Shown: positions 5,423 to 5,607 of the stretch, piece by piece
Layout of the letters: every line of letters starts with the position of its first letter
Numbering within the stretch: the stretch's first letter is position 1
Origin: an uncultured Lachnospiraceae bacterium
GTDB taxonomy: Bacteria; Bacillota; Clostridia; Lachnospirales; Lachnospiraceae
Length of the DNA stretch: 5,607 nt
Assembly (NCBI GenBank): GCA_958405355.1
Contig: CATYEA010000136.1
Span: 1 to 5,607, forward strand
Direction of reading: 5' to 3'
Translations under genes and position numbers: made by a program
The notes under the pieces: model-generated
The model's database searches: none
What the model was told of the DNA's origin: nothing
The model's input: the letters and a program-made list of their open reading frames with translations, nothing else

Positions 5423-5607
5423 ATGGATTTAAACGATGCGCTGATGTGTTTTGGGCTGACACGGCAGGAATCAACAATTTATTTAACCCTTCTGTCTGAT
5501 GGCGCGCTTACCGGCTATGAAGTGGCAAAACGCACAGGCATTTCCAGGTCCAACACTTATACGGCTTTGGCCTGCCTGGTGGATAAAGGTGCGGCCTGGC
5601 TCATGGA
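5423..5607 (+). CDS. TrmB-family transcriptional regulator, N-terminal part (continues past window)
   Basis: Sixty-one residues are visible, open to the last base. LTRQESTIYLTLLSDGALTG, followed by YEVAKRTGISRSNTYTAL and LVDKGAA, is the winged helix-turn-helix of the TrmB family: an L(S/T)..E..IY..LL opening, a G..TGYE(V/I)A..TGISRS recognition region, then a wing leading into a dimerisation helix. Such proteins bind DNA and often respond to sugars through a C-terminal effector domain, which is outside the window, so ligand and targets cannot be named. GGAG (5412-5415) lies 7 bases before the ATG. The gene has its own strong promoter, and a dyad over the -35 box suggests autoregulation. MarR-like winged-helix families are a less likely alternative. 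Confidence 0.85.
   Translation, partial: MDLNDALMCFGLTRQESTIYLTLLSDGALTGYEVAKRTGISRSNTYTALACLVDKGAAWLM

Overview
The window looks like ordinary chromosome from a low-to-moderate GC Firmicute of class Clostridia, most likely Lachnospiraceae or a relative. The reasons are strong AGGAGG-type ribosome binding sites, sigma-A style promoters, hairpin plus T-run terminators, and the character of the ThyA, DHFR and IlvE proteins. The family assignment comes from remembered sequence resemblance, not from a search.

Layout: (1) Bases 1-163 hold the 3' end of a probable TPR-type helical protein, followed after 22 bases by hflX (186-1439, +), a ribosome-associated GTPase, probably in the same operon. (2) A long bidirectional hairpin terminator (1479-1526) separates hflX from a convergent minus-strand gene (1570-2661). 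That gene encodes a synthetase-only RelA/SpoT-domain protein with a C-terminal extension of unknown function. (3) A divergent intergenic region (2662-2848) carries a perfect 16-bp palindrome just upstream of the rel-like gene's ribosome binding site, with candidate promoters in both directions. (4) thyA (2849-3679) and folA (3692-4213) form a tight pair: the folA Shine-Dalgarno sequence overlaps the thyA stop. ThyA consumes methylene-tetrahydrofolate and produces dihydrofolate, which DHFR recycles. (5) ilvE (4267-5292), a branched-chain aminotransferase, follows. Its likely promoter (TTGATT-17-TATAAT) sits across the end of folA, and a clear terminator closes it. (6) A strong promoter (TTGACA-17-TATAGT), with a small dyad over its -35 box, leads into the 5' end of a TrmB-family regulator cut off by the window edge.

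The parts serve translation and stress (HflX, alarmone synthetase), one-carbon/thymidylate metabolism (ThyA, DHFR), amino-acid metabolism (IlvE) and regulation (TrmB). No mobile element, CRISPR array, tRNA or rRNA is visible. I do not see a clearly new multi-gene system. The least explained items are the C-terminal half of the alarmone synthetase-like protein and the palindrome in front of its gene.
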